The notes beneath the pieces were generated by a model. It did no database searches, was not told where the DNA came from, and saw nothing but the letters and a program-made list of their open reading frames with translations. Shown in pieces: positions 28,034 through 37,443 of a DNA stretch of 58,643 nucleotides. This DNA comes from Candidatus Halocynthiibacter alkanivorans (lineage in GTDB: Bacteria; Pseudomonadota; Alphaproteobacteria; Rhodobacterales; Rhodobacteraceae). The stretch is taken from the NCBI RefSeq assembly GCF_003333265.1, contig NZ_QOLB01000133.1, positions 1 through 58,643 on the forward strand. Reading direction: 5' to 3'. Made by a program: the position numbers and the translations under genes. Each line of letters begins with the position of its first letter. Positions within the stretch are counted from its first letter, which is position 1.

Positions 28034-28729
28034 TCAGATCCCAAGCCAGGCCGGCAGATGCGAAATATCTGCCAGCACCACATCGGCCAGCGGCGCCAGT
28101 TCATCCCGCTCCGCCACCCCCGTCAGCACTGCAACTGTCGCCATACCTGCGCGGCGTCCGGCCTCCAGATCGTGGCAGCTGTCGCCGACCATCACGCAAC
28201 GAGCTGGCTCCAGCTGCTGATCCTCGGCGAACGCCAGACACATACCCGGAGCGGGTTTGGCGCCGTAACCGCTGTCATATCCCGCAATGAAGTGAAAATC
28301 CGCCTCGATGCCGACACTGGCCAGATGCGCCCGCGCCGGCGCTTCGGCGTCATTGGTCGCCACGCCCAGCTGCAGCCCTGTGCCGCGCAACCGCGCCACA
28401 AATGCTTGAAGCGGCACCGCTTCGACCTGACGCGCCCGTGCCGCAAGACCATTGAGCCGGCTCAGCAGTTCCGCTTCTGTCGGCTGGCCCGGCACCCAGG
28501 GCATCAACAGCCGGGTGATGTCTCCCGGCGTGCCGGCAATCACCGCACTGGCCGGACGCAAACGCGACAGTTCCAGATCAAAATCGATTGCGGCCGCCAA
28601 CTTTGCAACCAGCTCTTTATTCCCTGCAGCCAGTTCGTCAAGCAAGCCAGCAGTCCAGGCCGACCAGGTGGCGTGGAAGTCAAAAAGCGTGCCGTCTTTG
28701 TCAAACAGCACCCCGTCAAATTTGCGCAT
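28034..28729 (-). CDS. HAD family phosphatase, phosphoglycolate-phosphatase-like
   Basis: This is a 231-residue haloacid-dehalogenase hydrolase. Motif I is FDKDGTLFDF (about 9-18), motif II the threonine/serine of VATNDAEAP, motif III the lysine in GYGAKPAPGM, and motif IV VMVGDSCHDLEAG. A helical cap sits between motifs I and II. The form is that of Gph-type phosphatases, but the substrate cannot be fixed. It is on the same strand as DUF3572, 74 bp downstream of it. Confidence 0.88.
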   Translation of the reverse strand: MRKFDGVLFDKDGTLFDFHATWSAWTAGLLDELAAGNKELVAKLAAAIDFDLELSRLRPASAVIAGTPGDITRLLMPWVPGQPTEAELLSRLNGLAARARQVEAVPLQAFVARLRGTGLQLGVATNDAEAPARAHLASVGIEADFHFIAGYDSGYGAKPAPGMCLAFAEDQQLEPARCVMVGDSCHDLEAGRRAGMATVAVLTGVAERDELAPLADVVLADISHLPAWLGI

Positions 28730-28803
28730 TTACTGCCCTGCCTGTTTTGCCTGCTAATTGCTGCCGGACGCCGTCGTGGTTTCGGATTCAAATGTGCCGC
28801 GCC

Positions 28804-29082
28804 TCATGTCCAGTGGATCTGCGCGCCCCCGGGCAATTGCTGGCGCGCGCTCATCGGCGCGTCATAAGCCAGCCCGGTTGAGTCGCAGAATTCCATCACC
28901 CACTGATCATTCATGGTTAAGAAGTCCAACACCGATGCGAGGAACGCAGGGTCGCTGGCCCCGGCACGCAGATCATCGGAAGAAACCCCTGAAGCGCCAA
29001 GAAAAACAGGCATCAGCTCCTCATGGGAGACCAGCCAGCTCAGGGCCTGGATCGCCACAGTTTCGGCGGAATTCTGCTTCAT
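28804..29082 (-). CDS. DUF3572 family protein
   Basis: This 92-residue protein matches the small DUF3572 family seen beside pleD in many alphaproteobacteria. Conserved elements are AETVAIQALSWLVSHEELMPVFLG, GASDPAFLASVLDFL and the end WVMEFCDSTGLAYD. It is divergent from pleD with a 97-bp gap holding both promoters. The function is unknown; placement suggests a link to cell-cycle or c-di-GMP signalling, which is inference only. Confidence 0.88.
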   Translation of the reverse strand: MKQNSAETVAIQALSWLVSHEELMPVFLGASGVSSDDLRAGASDPAFLASVLDFLTMNDQWVMEFCDSTGLAYDAPMSARQQLPGGAQIHWT

Positions 29083-29179
29083 TTTTGCGCTGCTCTCTTA
29101 AGATAGAAACTATATCTTAACTAAACTGAACAAAGACTGAGGGTAACCAGTCAAATTGGAATTAAATGGAAAAGGGCGA

Positions 29180-30562
29180 ATGGCAGGACGAATTCTAATT
29201 GCAGATGACGTTGCCACGAACCGTATCGTGATGAAGGTGAAGCTTGCTTCTGCCTTCTATCAGGTGATCCAGGCCGCGAGCGGGGACGAGACGCTGCGTA
29301 TGGCGCAACAGGACAATCCCGATCTGATTATTCTCGACGTGAACCTTGGTGACATGGGCGGTGTAGATGTGCTGCGCGCGCTGAAGGCCAATGCCAGCAC
29401 CGCCGCGATCCCGGTGATTATGGCCACAGGCGTCGCTGATACCCGCACCAAGCTTACCGCGCTGGATGCGGGGGCCGATGAATTTCTCTGCAAACCACTG
29501 GATGAGATGTCGCTGCTGGCCCGCGTCCGCTCCCTGCTGCGCGCGCGCACCACCAGTGAAGAGCTGCGACGCCGGGAAAGCACCGCGCGCGAACTTGGAT
29601 TTGCCGAAGCGCAACAGGGCTTTGGCCGCGCCGGCCGTGTCGTGATGGTGGCCGACCGTCCCGAACGGGCGCTGGTCTGGCGCCAGGGGCTGCGTGGCCT
29701 GGTGCGCCACAAGATGGAAGTGCTGCCAAAAGAACGCGCGCTTGAGGCTCTGCCCGGCATGGCGGTTCCGGATATTTTTGTCATTGCCGCCGATCTGGGC
29801 GACCGTCAAAGCGGGCTGCAACTGCTGTCTGAACTGCGCTCGCGAGATGCCACCCGCCATTGCGCGGTGCTGGTTGTGCATGAGTCAGAGGACCGCAACA
29901 GCGCCATCATGGCGCTGGACCTTGGCGCCAATGATCTGATCAGGTCTGACGTCACCGCCGAAGAAATGGCGCTGCGCCTGCGCACTCAGATGCGGCGCAA
30001 ACATGAAAGCGACCGGCTGCGCGAAACCGTTGATGACGGGCTGAAACTGGCGCTGGTGGACCCGCTGACCGGGCTGTACAATCGCCGCTACGCGATGCCT
30101 TACCTGAACCGGATTGCGGCCTCTGCCGCCCATAAAACTCAGCCCTTTTCGGTGATGCTGCTGGATCTGGACCGTTTCAAATCCGTAAATGACACCTGGG
30201 GCCACGCGGCCGGCGACGCTGTGCTGGTCGAAGTTTCCCGCCGTCTGCTCAGCTATATGCGGTCTGAGGATATGGTGGCGCGTTTTGGCGGCGAAGAGTT
30301 TGTTATCGCCCTGCCCGATACCAACCTCGCCGAAGCACGCAATGCGGCCGAACGGCTGCGCCGGGTGATTTCGGAAACGCCAATCCCGCTGCCCGGCGGC
30401 AATGCCATTTCAATCACCATGTCTGTCGGAGTTTCGATTGGCGGTCAGGCCGGCCGCCCTGCCCTGTCAGTGGAAACGCTGATAGAAGATGCCGACCGCG
30501 CCCTTTTTGCGGCCAAAGCCGAAGGCCGCAATCAGGTCACCCTGGGCGCCTACGCCGCCTGA
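29180..30562 (+). CDS. pleD: PleD response regulator / diguanylate cyclase
   Basis: From ATG 29180 (aaaggg upstream) the protein has 460 residues: two receiver domains and a GGDEF domain. The first receiver has DD at 9-10 and the phosphorylated Asp at 53 in IILDVNLG, with MATG and the lysine of CKPLD also present. The second receiver (about 155-280) is degenerate, as in the Caulobacter protein. The GGDEF domain reads RFGGEEF and carries an inhibitory-site RSED five residues upstream. PleD links a developmental phosphorelay to cyclic-di-GMP synthesis. An ATG eight codons earlier is less likely. Confidence 0.95.
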   Translation: MAGRILIADDVATNRIVMKVKLASAFYQVIQAASGDETLRMAQQDNPDLIILDVNLGDMGGVDVLRALKANASTAAIPVIMATGVADTRTKLTALDAGADEFLCKPLDEMSLLARVRSLLRARTTSEELRRRESTARELGFAEAQQGFGRAGRVVMVADRPERALVWRQGLRGLVRHKMEVLPKERALEALPGMAVPDIFVIAADLGDRQSGLQLLSELRSRDATRHCAVLVVHESEDRNSAIMALDLGANDLIRSDVTAEEMALRLRTQMRRKHESDRLRETVDDGLKLALVDPLTGLYNRRYAMPYLNRIAASAAHKTQPFSVMLLDLDRFKSVNDTWGHAAGDAVLVEVSRRLLSYMRSEDMVARFGGEEFVIALPDTNLAEARNAAERLRRVISETPIPLPGGNAISITMSVGVSIGGQAGRPALSVETLIEDADRALFAAKAEGRNQVTLGAYAA

Positions 30563-30771
30563 ATTTGGCCGCGCGCTCTTATGCCCGACGACCAGAACCT
30601 GGTTTCAGGCCAGTGCGACGGCGCCGGTGATGTCAGCAGAAATGAGCCCATGACCGGCCGCTTTGACCCCGGGAGGGCGCTGAGCGGACGGACCACCACA
30701 TTTTGTGTTTATCGGAACCTTGGCAGCGATCAATCCGCAGAGCACCGCGTGGTTGTGGCTGTGGCTGTGTC

Positions 30772-31569
30772 TCAGCGGTTGTAGATGACAGGGAACCAAT
30801 CTTCGCGCAGCACCTGGCCAGCTTTCATATCGTGCCCCGGGAAAGGTGGCGATGTTGGGCCTGGCCGTTCAACATAGCGGGCATCATCCCCGACGAGCCG
30901 CAGCGAAAAAGCGCGACGGCGTGTTTCAGTCGTATTGCCACGGGCACCATGCAGGGTGCCAAAGTGAAAGGCGACAGCGTCTCCCGGTTCCATGTCCCAT
31001 TCGAGGATGGTCATACCCTCAGCATCGGGATCCGGAACCGGCATATATTTGTCATCCTCGGGGTAGAAGCTGGATTCGGCCAGCCAGCGGGTGGGGAGCA
31101 CCGGTTTTTCCCAGGCGTGGCTGCCCGCAACGCAGCGCAGGCTGGCCTGTTTGACCGGATCCACCGGCGACCAGAAGCTGACGTTTTGAATGCCGTCGAC
31201 AAAGTAATAGGGACCGTCCTGGTGCCAGGGGGTCGGTTTGGATGTGCCAGGCTCTTTGACCAGCACATGATCATGGAAAACCTGAACGCGTTCCGATCCC
31301 ATCAGCTCAGCCGCCACCGCGGCAGCGGGCGAGTTGCGGATCACCTCTTCGAACTCAGAAATGCGGGTCCAGTTGCAGTAGTCATCAAAAAAGCGCCCGC
31401 CTTCGCCCTCTTTCAAATTCTCGGCGGCGTAAGGACCTGGTTCGGCCATATTGCGCTCGATCCCGGCACGGATGGTTTCGACATGGCCTTTAAACAGGCC
31501 TTTGACCAGGACGGCGCCATCGCGCTGGAAGGCTTCGATCTGGTCCCGGGTGATAAGCGGGTGTGGCAT
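30772..31569 (-). CDS. Phytanoyl-CoA dioxygenase (PhyH) family oxygenase
   Basis: This is a 2-oxoglutarate/Fe(II)-dependent oxygenase of 265 residues starting MPHPLITRDQ (aggaga 9 bases upstream). The iron triad is His116-x-Asp118 in WHQDGP and His207 in GTLHGAR. The arginine pair RRRAFSLR supplies the 2-oxoglutarate contact. PhyH members act on many small molecules including aminoethylphosphonate, halogenated compounds and ectoine; the substrate here is unknown. It is divergent from a LysR gene, so LysR control is expected. The nearby sulfonate transporter suggests a role in releasing an organosulfonate, but this is inference. Confidence 0.9.
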   Translation of the reverse strand: MPHPLITRDQIEAFQRDGAVLVKGLFKGHVETIRAGIERNMAEPGPYAAENLKEGEGGRFFDDYCNWTRISEFEEVIRNSPAAAVAAELMGSERVQVFHDHVLVKEPGTSKPTPWHQDGPYYFVDGIQNVSFWSPVDPVKQASLRCVAGSHAWEKPVLPTRWLAESSFYPEDDKYMPVPDPDAEGMTILEWDMEPGDAVAFHFGTLHGARGNTTETRRRAFSLRLVGDDARYVERPGPTSPPFPGHDMKAGQVLREDWFPVIYNR

Positions 31570-31650
31570 GGCTGGTCTCCTTTTGAAGGACAGGTTACCG
31601 ATGGATGGAATTAGCTTCAAATAACAAACAGAGATACTATTATTAGCCCC

Positions 31651-32526
31651 ATGTTATATCTCACACTCCGTCAATACAGTTATGTTGTGGCCGTTGCCGA
31701 GGCAGGCAGCCTGACTGCGGCCGCCGCCGTGCTGCATGTTTCCCAGCCCTCTCTTTCGGTAGCGATTACCCGCGCTGAAGACAGGCTGGGACAGCGGATC
31801 TTTGTCCGCGGCAAAGGAACGGCGATTGCGATTACCCCTTTCGGGTATCGTCTGGTCGAACAAGCACGCCATTTGCTGCGGCTGGCGCGAGATATTGAAA
31901 ACGGGTCCGAGGCCGAAACGCCATTTGTATTGTCCTGTTTTGAAGACATCGCCCCCTGGTATCTTGCCCCTGCGCTGGAGGCCTTAAAGGCCGCGTTTCC
32001 CGCCATGACATTTCGCGGCGAAGAAGGCCGTTTCACCGACCTGGCCTCTGGTCTTGCCGAGGGGCGCGCCGATCTTGTGATCTCTTATGATCTGGGCTTT
32101 GGCAGCGATTTTAAGCGCCTGAAACTGAAAGATGTCGCCCCCGTCGCGTTCGTAGCTGCGGATCACCCGTTTGCCGCAGCGGGTTCGCTCGAATTGCACC
32201 AACTGGCCGGTTGTCAGCTTATCCTGTTCAATGAAGACCTCTCGATGGGTCACATGCGGGACCTGTTCACACAGTTGGGACTGGAGATGCGGGTCGCGCA
32301 CAAAACGACGTCACTTGAGATGATGCGGTCTCTTGCCGCGCATGGTGCCGGGGTCGGCATCAGTTATTCGAAGCCACCGGTCGATATAAGCTATGATGGG
32401 AAACCTTTGGTGACGGTGCCGATCACGACGCCGCAGGCCGTCGCTGAAATTGTTCTGATCTGGTCCGGCCTGAGCAAAACCCATCCTCAACGCGCTGAGA
32501 TCGTGGATGTGCTGGCATCACTTTGA
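31651..32526 (+). CDS. LysR family transcriptional regulator
   Basis: This 291-residue LysR protein has the N-terminal winged helix-turn-helix (LRQYSYVVAVAEAGSLTAAAAVLHVSQPSLSVAITRAE) and an effector domain with a DLASGLAEGRADLVISYD segment. It is 81 bp from the divergent PhyH gene. The spacing is typical of a LysR that controls its neighbour. The 263 bp after its stop (32527-32789) hold no gene and separate it from the convergent permease. Confidence 0.92.
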   Translation: MLYLTLRQYSYVVAVAEAGSLTAAAAVLHVSQPSLSVAITRAEDRLGQRIFVRGKGTAIAITPFGYRLVEQARHLLRLARDIENGSEAETPFVLSCFEDIAPWYLAPALEALKAAFPAMTFRGEEGRFTDLASGLAEGRADLVISYDLGFGSDFKRLKLKDVAPVAFVAADHPFAAAGSLELHQLAGCQLILFNEDLSMGHMRDLFTQLGLEMRVAHKTTSLEMMRSLAAHGAGVGISYSKPPVDISYDGKPLVTVPITTPQAVAEIVLIWSGLSKTHPQRAEIVDVLASL

Positions 32527-32789
32527 CCGGCAGGACTGCCGGGGCGCTGTGGGTGTTCAGCAGCAGTTCACAGTCTCATCGCAGATTTGCTCCTGGCTGA
32601 CGCTCATGAAAAGAGCTGCCGCAGCCCGAAGCGAAAGAGGCAAACGGGTACAGATATCTCCGCCCGGCGGGTGATGCCAGGCGGAGGACTGAATTCGTGC
32701 AAGCGGCGGGAGCGGGTTTGCCCCTCAAAGCTGCAGTTTGTCCGCCCTGCCCGTTTTCACCCGATATCCTCTGACCGGCCCAACAGGCA

Positions 32790-34052
32790 TTACTTGCCCT
32801 TCCAGGGCACCAATTTTTTCTCTGCCATCCGCATCAGAATATCAATACCAAAGCCAATGACGCCAATGAGGATGATCCCCATGATCACGATATCGGTCAG
32901 CTGGAATTTGGAGGCTGCAACGATCATTTTACCGGCCCCCTTCTCCGCCGCGACGAGTTCGGCGGCAACAACCGTGCCCCAACACACACCCATGGCAACC
33001 CGCGCACCGGTGAAGATTTCCGGCAGTGAATTTGGCACGATCACATGCCTCAGAACCTGCCGCTTAGAGGCGCCAAGTGAATAGGCCGCATGCACCTTTG
33101 TTATATTCACGCCGGAAACACCCGCGCGCGCAGCGATGGTCATGATCCAGAGCGCTGCAAGGAATAAGAGAATGATTTTACCGGTTTCTCCGATGCCAAA
33201 CCAGATGATGACCAATGGGATCAGTGCCAGCGGCGGCACCGGGCGCATGAATTCGACGATGGGATCAAACCACCCCCGGAACCAGCCGGAAAGCCCCATT
33301 GCATAGCCAAGTGGAATACCCACGACGCTGCCGGCCACAAAGCCTGCGACAACGCGGATCAGCGACCAGCCCAAATGATCTGCAAGCGTTATGCCCTGAT
33401 ATCCCTGCCCAAGTATTTCCACGAAACGCGACCAGACGGCCTCGGGGGCTGGCATCCAGATCGGTTCAATCTGCAAACCTTTTGAAGGGGTGAAATTCAA
33501 CGATCCTTTGGCCGTCAGCGAGACGTCACCGTCGGCAATTTCGACTGGCATGCCAACTTCAATAGGCACGCCGTTGACGGCGACGATCTGATAGCCCTGT
33601 TCTTTGCCGCCCTCATCATTGTTCTTCGCTTTGATCAACTTGCTGCGCCAGGCGCCGATTTTTGCACTGTTATTCCTGGCAAACCCATCGCCCGGCGCGA
33701 TCTCGGGGGGCGATACATCCTGGCCGAGTCTGTACACAACGATACTAACTGTCGCATCATCCGTCGCGCCTGCAGCATTGATGGCGGTGTAGCTGAAGCT
33801 CGTTTCCCCGACAAAAGGTCCGGGAACGTGGATGGGGGTCAGTTTTGACCCCGTGAACGCGCCCCAGATCAGGAAGATCGTGAGCACCGAAATAATGGAC
33901 GCAGCCCTGTTTGGTGTCACCGCGCTTTCATCGCCAAACGTGACAGTTTTCAGGCTGGTATAATCTTTGACCTGGCCAAAGCGGGAGGAAAAGTATTTTA
34001 CAGCAAAGAATGCAACAACAAAAACTACGACATATAACAGCAGGATCATCAT
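32790..34052 (-). CDS. tauC: Sulfonate-type ABC transporter permease with N-terminal insertion
   Basis: The C-terminal 250 residues form a normal TauC/SsuC permease (SLIRVVAGFVAGSVVG, the RPVPPLALIPLVIIWFGIGETGK coupling region). The protein is 420 residues, about 150 longer than usual. The N-terminus has one membrane segment (about 3-18), a second (about 50-65), then an extracytoplasmic domain of about 130 residues that resembles a small Ig-like or adhesin-type fold (FSYTAINAAGATDDATVSIVV) and ends with GSLNFTPSKG. Its start overlaps tauB by ATGA. Substrate is likely a sulfonate from family and context; taurine is not proven. Confidence 0.85.
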   Translation of the reverse strand: MMILLLYVVVFVVAFFAVKYFSSRFGQVKDYTSLKTVTFGDESAVTPNRAASIISVLTIFLIWGAFTGSKLTPIHVPGPFVGETSFSYTAINAAGATDDATVSIVVYRLGQDVSPPEIAPGDGFARNNSAKIGAWRSKLIKAKNNDEGGKEQGYQIVAVNGVPIEVGMPVEIADGDVSLTAKGSLNFTPSKGLQIEPIWMPAPEAVWSRFVEILGQGYQGITLADHLGWSLIRVVAGFVAGSVVGIPLGYAMGLSGWFRGWFDPIVEFMRPVPPLALIPLVIIWFGIGETGKIILLFLAALWIMTIAARAGVSGVNITKVHAAYSLGASKRQVLRHVIVPNSLPEIFTGARVAMGVCWGTVVAAELVAAEKGAGKMIVAASKFQLTDIVIMGIILIGVIGFGIDILMRMAEKKLVPWKGK

Positions 34053-34852
34053 GCCACGTCCTCCGTGCGGCCCATGATTTCGTCTTCCATTTCCCAGATC
34101 ATCGACAGAATTTCGTCCCGGGTTTCGACAAAGCCGTCAGATTTTTTGACTTCACGAAGGTCGCCGCCGACGCCGCGTTCGGCAAAGGGCAGCCGGTATT
34201 CTTTCAGGATGCGGCCAGGCCGTGGCGCCATGACCAGAAGCCTCTCGCCCAGGAGCAATGCTTCCTCGACCGAATGGGTGATCAGAATAATCGTTTTGCC
34301 GGTCTCCCGCCACAGGTCCAGCACAAGGCCCTGCATTTTCTCCCGGGTCAGCGCATCGAGCGCGCCGAGCGGCTCATCCATCAGGATCACATCGGGCTCA
34401 TTGGCCAGACAGCGAGCCAGTGCCACGCGTTGCTGCATCCCGCCCGACAGCTCATAAATGGCTTTGTCTTTGAAATCGCCCAGGCCGACCGTTTCCAGCA
34501 GATGATCGGTGATCTGATCGCGCTCTTTTTTTGGCGTGTTCTTCATGCGCGGGCCAAAATCGACGTTCGCCCGGACACTCATCCATTCAAACAATGCGCC
34601 GTTTTGAAAGACCATGCCCCGTTCAGAACCGGGGCCGGCAACTGTATTGCCATTCAATACAATTTTGCCTTCGGTCGGAGCCAGAAATCCGGCCAGAATA
34701 TTCAGGAGTGTGGACTTGCCGCAGCCCGATGGCCCAAGCACGGACAGAAGTTCGCCGTCTTTCAGCTCCAGGGAAACGTCTTTTAGTGCCTGTATCGACG
34801 TCCCGTTTGGCAAGTCAAAGCGCATCGAAATACTATCAATTGAAAGTCCCAA
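34049..34852 (-). CDS. tauB: Sulfonate-type ABC transporter ATPase
   Basis: This is a 267-residue ATPase of the TauB/SsuB group. Walker A is GPSGCGKST, the signature is LSGGMQQR, Walker B is VILMDEPLGALD, and the switch histidine is in ITHSVEEALLL. A TTG start is used (no ATG in frame upstream), with agggga before it. The C-terminus carries the extra ~40 residues of this group. It lies between tauA and tauC in one operon. Confidence 0.9.
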   Translation of the reverse strand: MGLSIDSISMRFDLPNGTSIQALKDVSLELKDGELLSVLGPSGCGKSTLLNILAGFLAPTEGKIVLNGNTVAGPGSERGMVFQNGALFEWMSVRANVDFGPRMKNTPKKERDQITDHLLETVGLGDFKDKAIYELSGGMQQRVALARCLANEPDVILMDEPLGALDALTREKMQGLVLDLWRETGKTIILITHSVEEALLLGERLLVMAPRPGRILKEYRLPFAERGVGGDLREVKKSDGFVETRDEILSMIWEMEDEIMGRTEDVA

Positions 34853-34942
34853 AGTTCATCCCCTGTGAAGCCACGCAATCAGATACATGGGCCGCGGCGT
34901 CTGTGAACGCCGCAACCCATCAAAATTTTTCTGTTACAGACC

Positions 34943-35986
34943 CTACATATCCGCAGCTGCTTTGAGCGCGGTCACGTCCACAGCTGCATCATAGGAGTCT
35001 CTTGCGGAATCGATGCTGCCTGCCTCAACAAAGACATTGGCGACGCCCTTCATAAATTCCTGCGATCCGCCACCGAGCCATTTTTCACTCAGTTGATCTT
35101 CGACGGAGGGGAACACAAACGTCGCCATCGTTTCGGCGGTTGAGGCCTCATCCATGCCGGAATCCCTCGCGATGACCGGGATCATTTCGGCATTGTTTTC
35201 GCCGGAATTCCACATGGCGTTCATCTCGGCGGTCACGCTCAGAAACTTGGCCAGCAATTCACTTTCTTCCGCGACAAAGCTTGCGGGGGCACTGGTCACA
35301 TCGAACACCAGAATACCGAGCGCTTCTTTTTCGGCCCCTGTCAGCAACACATTGCCGTGTTCTTTCATCCGGCGCAGAGCCCCGCCCCAGCCACAGACCA
35401 TATCAAGGCTGCCCTGTGCAAAAGCAGCAGCACCGTCCGCCGGCGCCATATCGACCACTTCCATCGAACCGACATCGACGCCAAAATACGCCATCTGTTT
35501 CAGAAAGCCGTAATGCGCTGCGGTGCCGATCGGAACAGCGACTTTTTTCCCGGCCAGTTCACCGGCGCTGTCTTTGTCGATTTCGAGCGCTTCGGCGACA
35601 ACACAATTGTCGTTGTCAGCGTAGCTTACCGCGACATCCACAATCTGCAGATCCTGGCCCGCAGACGCAGCGACAACAAAGGGAGGCACACCCTGGCTGA
35701 CAGAAATTTGCACATCCCCGGAGGCCATCGCCGCCGACATCGCGGTACCGGCATCAAACGACACCCACTTCACGGTGACGCCCAGCGCTTCGTCATACAG
35801 ACCTTTGGCTTTTGCATACTGGAACGGCATCGGCCATTCGAGGAAATAAGCAACTGTCAGCTCCTGGGCCTCAGCTGCTGTGGTCGTGGAAACTGTTGCT
35901 GTGAGTGACCCAACTGCAATCAATGCTGCAGTACTTACCCCTGTAAGAATGCGACCAAAATACGTAGCTTTACTTAGTAGTTTCAT
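34943..35986 (-). CDS. tauA: Sulfonate-type ABC transporter substrate-binding protein
   Basis: The 347-residue precursor has a signal peptide ending near AEAQ (about 38-41) and a mature part typical of TauA/SsuA/NrtA type binding proteins: LTVAYFLEWPMPFQYAKAKGLYDE, SGDVQISVSQGVPPFV, GKKVAVPIGTAAHYGFLKQ and GSLDMVCGWGGALRRM. It heads the tauABC operon. The gene is divergent from a LysR gene 327 bp away. No sequence matching the TauR-type repeats seen before tpa and xsc was found in that gap. Confidence 0.88.
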   Translation of the reverse strand: MKLLSKATYFGRILTGVSTAALIAVGSLTATVSTTTAAEAQELTVAYFLEWPMPFQYAKAKGLYDEALGVTVKWVSFDAGTAMSAAMASGDVQISVSQGVPPFVVAASAGQDLQIVDVAVSYADNDNCVVAEALEIDKDSAGELAGKKVAVPIGTAAHYGFLKQMAYFGVDVGSMEVVDMAPADGAAAFAQGSLDMVCGWGGALRRMKEHGNVLLTGAEKEALGILVFDVTSAPASFVAEESELLAKFLSVTAEMNAMWNSGENNAEMIPVIARDSGMDEASTAETMATFVFPSVEDQLSEKWLGGGSQEFMKGVANVFVEAGSIDSARDSYDAAVDVTALKAAADM

Positions 35987-36313
35987 GTTCTTATCCCCGT
36001 TTGTCGGCTTCGTTTGTTTACTGATACTTCCGCTAATCCTGCTATTTCGCTCTTACCTGCAGCTCTCGTGACCGCTCCTTGAGGCATTATCAGGCCTGAA
36101 GTGGCCAATATTGCGGGTGTGTTTGTCAAGAATTACCGGTTAGATTAAGTGAACTTGAATCATTCGTCCGCAAATCCGGAATACCCTGGGATTTTGTTGC
36201 GCCATGCCCCGCGGGTGAATAAATTTTCAACTAATACCGGGCCAGGCGGGGAAACAGGAAAGTGCGGCTGTATGTCCGTGGATAAATGTCTCCACAATCC
36301 TCAAAAGGATACC
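35987..36313. other. Divergent regulatory gap between tauABC and a LysR gene
   Basis: This 327-bp gap carries no credible gene. It is A/T-richer than its neighbours and should hold both promoters. No CTGG-type direct repeat is visible. Confidence 0.6.
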
Positions 36314-37288
36314 ATGGCTAATAAAAATTTCCCCGAAATTAAATTACGCGGTCTGCGCGCCTTCGTAGCGGTCGCGGAAATGGGATCTGTCATTGATGCA
36401 GCCAGACGATTAGACGGCAGTTCTTCAGGCGTTTCGCAGCAAATTACCGCCCTGGAAGCCGCTGTCGGCACGAAGTTGTTTGACCACAGTTGCCGCCCGA
36501 TGAAGCTGACAGCCGCCGGTTATATGCTGCGCACCCATGCCTATCGAATTCTCGAAGCTGTCTCCGACGCCCAGGCAGATCTTTCGAAACACAACCTCGC
36601 AGATCTGCGTAAACTTACGCTCGCGGTTATCGATGATCTGGATATGTCATTCACGCCCGCGCTGGTTTCCAAGGTACAGGAGCGGTTTCAGGGGTGCTTT
36701 GTCAGTGTATATTCCGGCCGTTCTGATCAGGTCGTCGGAATGCTTCAGCACAACGAGGCTGACATTTGTGTCTCTGCAACCTATCCGGATGATGTTGAAG
36801 TCTTCCGGACCATCCCAATTATGCGCGAGCAGTTTATTCTCGTAACGGCCAAAGGTTTGCTGCAGCAAGGCGACGACATTTTGGCCCGGTTGCACCAGGC
36901 GCCTTTTGTGCAATATTCTGATTCAGTTCCAATCGGGCGTACGATCACTCAGCATATGCGGCGCCTGCGACTGAATTTTGCCCGCAAGTTTGCACTCGAA
37001 GCTTCGCGGTCTGTCATCGCCATGGTCGTGCAAACAAACGGTTGGGCGCTGACGACACCTCTCAATCTGTTGGACGCAGAGCGCTTTGTAAAACAAGTTG
37101 ATGTCCTGGAAGTCCCTTTTTCGGCCTTTTCAAGGCAAATTTATCTGGTGTCTCGTCACGCTGAACTTGGCGACCTGCCCGACCATCTTGCAGATGATTG
37201 CCGCCAACTTGTCACGGAACAAGTTATTCCCCGTTTCGCGAACCTCGTTCCAAAACTGGCCGGCACGATCGAAGTCAGCCCCAGATAG
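36314..37288 (+). CDS. LysR family transcriptional regulator
   Basis: The start is ATG 36314 (aaaagga upstream; the upstream in-frame extension is not conserved in type), giving 324 residues. The N-terminal helix-turn-helix reads LRGLRAFVAVAEMGSVIDAARRLDGSSSGVSQQI. The effector domain is recognisable (VSVYSGRSDQVVGMLQHNEADICVS). It is divergent from tauA and 155 bp upstream of the dehydrogenase gene on the same strand, so it may control both. Effector unknown. Confidence 0.9.
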   Translation: MANKNFPEIKLRGLRAFVAVAEMGSVIDAARRLDGSSSGVSQQITALEAAVGTKLFDHSCRPMKLTAAGYMLRTHAYRILEAVSDAQADLSKHNLADLRKLTLAVIDDLDMSFTPALVSKVQERFQGCFVSVYSGRSDQVVGMLQHNEADICVSATYPDDVEVFRTIPIMREQFILVTAKGLLQQGDDILARLHQAPFVQYSDSVPIGRTITQHMRRLRLNFARKFALEASRSVIAMVVQTNGWALTTPLNLLDAERFVKQVDVLEVPFSAFSRQIYLVSRHAELGDLPDHLADDCRQLVTEQVIPRFANLVPKLAGTIEVSPR

Positions 37289-37443
37289 GTCCGTTGATTT
37301 CCACGTTACCGGAATGCTCCATTCAGTTTAGTTGAACATATCCCATTTGGCTGGATTTTCCTGACCGGAACGCGCTTGTTTCCAGCAGTGGTCCGGATGC
37401 CGGGCCAGACCTAATCAGTGATTTCAGGACGTCGGGACAAGTT

